Shown here piece after piece: positions 5,439 to 8,128 of a stretch of DNA of 8,128 nucleotides. This DNA is from an uncultured Holophagales bacterium. GTDB lineage: Bacteria; Acidobacteriota; Thermoanaerobaculia; UBA5066. How positions within the stretch are numbered: position 1 is the first letter of the stretch; every line of letters begins with the position of its first letter. A program made the translations under genes and the position numbers. The notes under the pieces were generated by a model. It was not told where the DNA came from. It searched no databases and saw nothing but the letters and a program-made list of their open reading frames with translations. The DNA lies in the NCBI GenBank assembly GCA_937927565.1, contig CALBDV010000892.1, positions 1 through 8,128 on the forward strand, read 5' to 3'.

Positions 5439-7217
5439 GTGAGCCGCGCCGTCCCCCCGCCGGAGCATCTGGACTACCTCCAGCAGATCGGTGTCGACGT
5501 TCATTCGCCGAGCCTGTCGGTCGCCGTTCCGCGTGCTCCCGCGGCGCTGGCGTCGGCTCCGGCACCCGTCTCGCCTCTGCCTACCTCCCCGTCGCCCGCC
5601 CGCTCGCCCGTCGCCGTCTCGGTCGGCCGGCACCCTGCCCGCCGGCCGGCCGAGCGGAAACCCACCCGCCCCCACCCGGTTCCCTCGCCTCGGCGCCTCC
5701 CCACGCCGCGTCACCTCCCTAAGTGGTGGCCGATCGTCGAGTGGGCCGTCGCGCTCTTCGCCGTGGCGGCCGCCGTCGTCCTCCTCGTGATGCTGCTCAT
5801 GGCGCGCGGAGTGCTCGCCCAGGAGCTTCCGGCCCCGACCCCCGTGGCCACTTCCGCCTCTCCGTCTCCCGAGGAGCTGCCCGCCGTGCAGAAGCGCCCG
5901 AGCTCGAAGTCATCGAAGCCGAAGGCCCCGTCCCCGAAACCACAGGACAGCGAGCGCGCCACCCTCCCGGTGCAGGCGTCGGCGGAGCCGAACGTGAAGG
6001 TCGAGGCGGTCGCCCACGCGGAGAGCACCTCGCCAGAGCCCGATGCATCTGAAGCGCGCGCACCGGTCCTCCTGCCGGCGCCAAACGCCGTGGCGCCGGC
6101 CGGTCGACCCGCCGCGGGAGGCCTGCCGCAGCAGAAATCGTCTTCCGGCATCGAGACAGTCGTCGGCATGGCGTTTCTCTCGGGGCTCGGTTACCTCGCG
6201 TGGGACCGCCGGAAGCTCGGCTCACGGCTCGGACGCATAGAGGCGGCCCTCGGGCTCGAGGCCCAGATCACTTCGCCCTCGATCGCGCCGGTGGAGAGCG
6301 AGGTGCCGACCACCCGCTCCCCGGAACCTCCGGCCCTCTTGAACGCCGAGAGCCCCGAGGCCGCCCTTGGCGCCCTCATAGCCGAAGCCAAGCGCCGCGG
6401 TGTAGCGACGCTGCCGAGGGCCGCCACGCGCAGCTGGGGCGCCGGCGTCGCTTCGATCACCGGGAACGTTCGAAAGGAGAACCAGGACGCCGCGATCGTC
6501 TTCGAGGTCAACTCGACGGCGGTGCTCGTCGTCGCCGACGGCCTCGGTGGCCTCCCGCACGGGAAGGAGGCCGCCCGGCTCGCGGTGGGAGCCGCCGCTC
6601 TCTCGGCCGCCGAGGCGCTCGGAACGTCGCCGGCGGTTCCCGCCCACCCGGAGCTCGTGGCCGAGCAAGCCCTCCTCGACAGCGCGGCGGCCCTCTGCCG
6701 GCAGGCCCGTGCTGCAGGGCGGGCCGAACCCCGGGACGGCTTTCGCTCGACTCTGATCGTCGTTGTCGGCACTCCTTCGACCTACGGCTACTGCTACCTC
6801 GGTGACGGCGGAGGCGTCGTCGTCCGGCAGGCGGGCACGATCGATACGTTCCTCGTCCCCCAGAAGGCCGACGGCATCGCCAACGTCGTCGCCGGGAGCC
6901 TCGGTCCCGTCCTTCAGGGGACGCCGGTCGTCGGCAAGCTCCCCCGCCGCGCTGGTGACAACCTCCTCGTCGGCACGGACGGTGTCTTCGACCGCGTTCC
7001 CGAAGGCTTCGCCGCTTCCGTCGTTCGGCTCCTCGGCTCCCACGACGGCGACGCCCAGGCCGTGGCATCACTCGTCGTCTCCGACTTCGCCTCCGCCAAG
7101 GACGGCTCCATGTACGTCTGCGACGACAACCTCAGCTTCGCGATCCTCTGCACGCCCGCCCCTCGGGCGACAGCCCCCGCCGTCACCATCCAGCGGCCGG
7201 CGCTGGCCAGGAGGTGA
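5439..7217 (+). CDS. Membrane-anchored PP2C-family protein phosphatase
   Basis: A 592-residue protein whose C-terminal part (about 333-580) is a PP2C serine/threonine phosphatase. Motifs in order are ENQDAA (D350), VVADGLGGLPHGKEAA (D367/G368), FRSTLIVVV, YLGDGGG (D456), LLVGTDGVFD (D514) and DDNLSF (D562/D563). The metal-binding aspartates are all present, so it should be active. The serine usual after GD in the fifth motif is glycine. The N-terminal 95 residues are Pro/Ser/Ala-rich. A strong transmembrane segment (about 98-121) follows WW, then a 110-residue Pro/Ser/Lys-rich linker, then a weaker hydrophobic segment (about 238-254) ending in DRRK. Two spans would put the linker outside and the catalytic domain in the cytoplasm. 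GAGGG at 5429-5433 favours GTG 5439; GTG 5427, overlapping the previous stop, is possible. It is expected to reverse phosphorylation by the kinase downstream. Confidence 0.9.
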   Translation: MSRAVPPPEHLDYLQQIGVDVHSPSLSVAVPRAPAALASAPAPVSPLPTSPSPARSPVAVSVGRHPARRPAERKPTRPHPVPSPRRLPTPRHLPKWWPIVEWAVALFAVAAAVVLLVMLLMARGVLAQELPAPTPVATSASPSPEELPAVQKRPSSKSSKPKAPSPKPQDSERATLPVQASAEPNVKVEAVAHAESTSPEPDASEARAPVLLPAPNAVAPAGRPAAGGLPQQKSSSGIETVVGMAFLSGLGYLAWDRRKLGSRLGRIEAALGLEAQITSPSIAPVESEVPTTRSPEPPALLNAESPEAALGALIAEAKRRGVATLPRAATRSWGAGVASITGNVRKENQDAAIVFEVNSTAVLVVADGLGGLPHGKEAARLAVGAAALSAAEALGTSPAVPAHPELVAEQALLDSAAALCRQARAAGRAEPRDGFRSTLIVVVGTPSTYGYCYLGDGGGVVVRQAGTIDTFLVPQKADGIANVVAGSLGPVLQGTPVVGKLPRRAGDNLLVGTDGVFDRVPEGFAASVVRLLGSHDGDAQAVASLVVSDFASAKDGSMYVCDDNLSFAILCTPAPRATAPAVTIQRPALARR

Positions 7218-7220
7218 TCC
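7209..7220 (+). promoter_or_regulatory. Full-length Shine-Dalgarno site of the kinase gene
   Basis: AGGAGGTGATCC is a 12-base perfect complement of the conserved 3' end of bacterial 16S rRNA, with AGGAGG six bases before GTG 7221. The TGA stop of the phosphatase gene (7215-7217) is embedded in it. It decides the kinase start and predicts strong ribosome recruitment. Confidence 0.85.
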
Positions 7221-8128
7221 GTGCTCGCCGCCAGAACCGTCATCAAGTGCGCCTCCGGGGAGTCGGTGACCATCGAGAAAGCCTTCACGCCGGGCGGCCA
7301 GGGCTGCGCCTATCTCGTCCAACGGTCGCGGACCGGCACACCCGGCGTCCTCAAGCTCTTCCACGACCGCTTCGACCGCGCCGAGACGCAACGGCGCCTC
7401 GAGTACCTCATCGCCCAGCGCCTCGATAGGCTCTGCCCGGTCCTGATCGGCCCCCGCGACCTCGTCGTCGGCCCGTCGGGCGTCGGCTACGTCGCCGAGC
7501 TCTTCCCCGGAGAACCGCTCGAAGAGGTCCTCTCCCACCCGGGCCTCACCATCTTCCACACCCTCACGCTTGCGGTCGCCCTGGCCCACGCGGTCGACGC
7601 GCTCCACAGCCGCGGCATCGCCCACGGCGACCTCCACGGCTCGAACGTTCTCGTCGCGGTGGCGGGCGACACGCTCCAGCCCGGGATCATCGACTTCGAC
7701 AACTTCGCCGGGCCCAGAGTCTCTCCCCCGCCCATGGTCGGCCAGATCCTCTACATCGCCCCGGAGCTCCGGGCGGCCCTGCGCGACGGCCGCCCGGCCA
7801 TTCCCGACCTGCGCTCTGACCGGTTCGCCTTCGGCGTCCTCATGCACGAGGTCGTCCTCCTCCTGCACCCGGCCGGCGGCGCCGACGCGACGCCCGAGAT
7901 GTTCGAGCAGGCCATGATGGGCGGCTGGGTCCACGACCCGGCCCGCGCGAACCGGCCGAAGAGCGCCGGAGGCGTGCCCCGCGAGGCGATCAACGCCGAC
8001 CTCCAGCGCCTCTTCCGCCTTTCTCTCAGTCCGGACCCCGACCAGCGGCCGTCGACTCGAACCTGGGAGAAGGCGCTCCTGGCCGCCCTCAAGACGGTTC
8101 ACATCTGCGACAACTGCTCCATGCCCTT
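7221..8128 (+). CDS. Serine/threonine protein kinase of a vWA-PP2C-kinase triad, 3' end missing
   Basis: 302 residues are seen and the frame runs off the window. Kinase landmarks are present: glycine loop PGGQGCAYLV (G25, G26, G28), VLKLF with catalytic K45, a helix with E55/E61, catalytic loop HGDLHGSN (D137, N142), metal-binding DFD (D158-F159-D160) and YIAPEL (E182). D-R-F-A-F-G (around 193-200) matches the D-x-x-x-x-G of subdomain IX, and a conserved Arg lies near PDQRPS. HGD replaces HRD, and the DFG glycine is aspartate. Both occur in atypical bacterial kinases and do not by themselves abolish catalysis. The visible end has CDNC (C296/C299), the first half of a probable zinc ribbon, as described for TerY-P kinases. 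No transmembrane segment is seen. Its likely targets are the vWA proteins and its antagonist the PP2C protein; this is inferred from context only. Confidence 0.9.
   Translation, partial: MLAARTVIKCASGESVTIEKAFTPGGQGCAYLVQRSRTGTPGVLKLFHDRFDRAETQRRLEYLIAQRLDRLCPVLIGPRDLVVGPSGVGYVAELFPGEPLEEVLSHPGLTIFHTLTLAVALAHAVDALHSRGIAHGDLHGSNVLVAVAGDTLQPGIIDFDNFAGPRVSPPPMVGQILYIAPELRAALRDGRPAIPDLRSDRFAFGVLMHEVVLLLHPAGGADATPEMFEQAMMGGWVHDPARANRPKSAGGVPREAINADLQRLFRLSLSPDPDQRPSTRTWEKALLAALKTVHICDNCSMP

Noticed and set aside
7068..8102. Reverse-strand frame of 344 residues opposite the kinase
   Set aside because: Composition (Arg, Gly, Glu, Asp, Val repeats) is the antisense image of GC-rich coding DNA, while the forward strand has full kinase motifs.

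Overview
The window is a GC-rich stretch of bacterial DNA with all supported genes on the + strand, closely spaced or overlapping. Strong G/C preference at third codon positions and frequent GTG starts (four of ten genes) fit a high-GC Gram-negative-type lineage such as Acidobacteriota or Myxococcota. That placement is a guess from composition only. No rRNA, tRNA, insertion sequence or CRISPR array is visible.

Left part (1-1361): the C-terminal part of a HerA/FtsK-superfamily ATPase of the conjugative coupling-protein (TraG/TraD/VirD4) kind, cut by the window edge, followed two bases later by a small membrane protein with two zinc ribbons.

Middle part (1362-3949): a looser region with three small orphan genes (96, 72 and 106 residues). 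Each has a G-depleted leader and no visible Shine-Dalgarno site, and they are separated by unusually long non-coding stretches. A 308-residue replication-relaxation-family (Replic_Relax-like) protein follows; this family is typical of conjugative plasmids and integrative elements. A 203-base hairpin-rich gap closes the region.

Right part (3950-8128): a compact operon of four signalling genes: zinc ribbon-vWA protein, second vWA protein (TerY-like), membrane-anchored PP2C phosphatase, and a protein kinase that begins a C-terminal CxxC motif as the window ends. vWA plus PP2C plus kinase is the composition of the 'TerY-P triad' known from comparative genomics of tellurite-resistance and stress systems. 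The expected logic is that the kinase phosphorylates a vWA scaffold or other partner, the phosphatase reverses it, and the vWA proteins assemble metal-dependent complexes. No TerC/TerD-type gene or obvious effector is in view. The second zinc-ribbon vWA protein, the transmembrane phosphatase and the position beside conjugation-type genes make this an unusual version. Its function (stress response, defence, or control of the mobile element) cannot be decided from this window.
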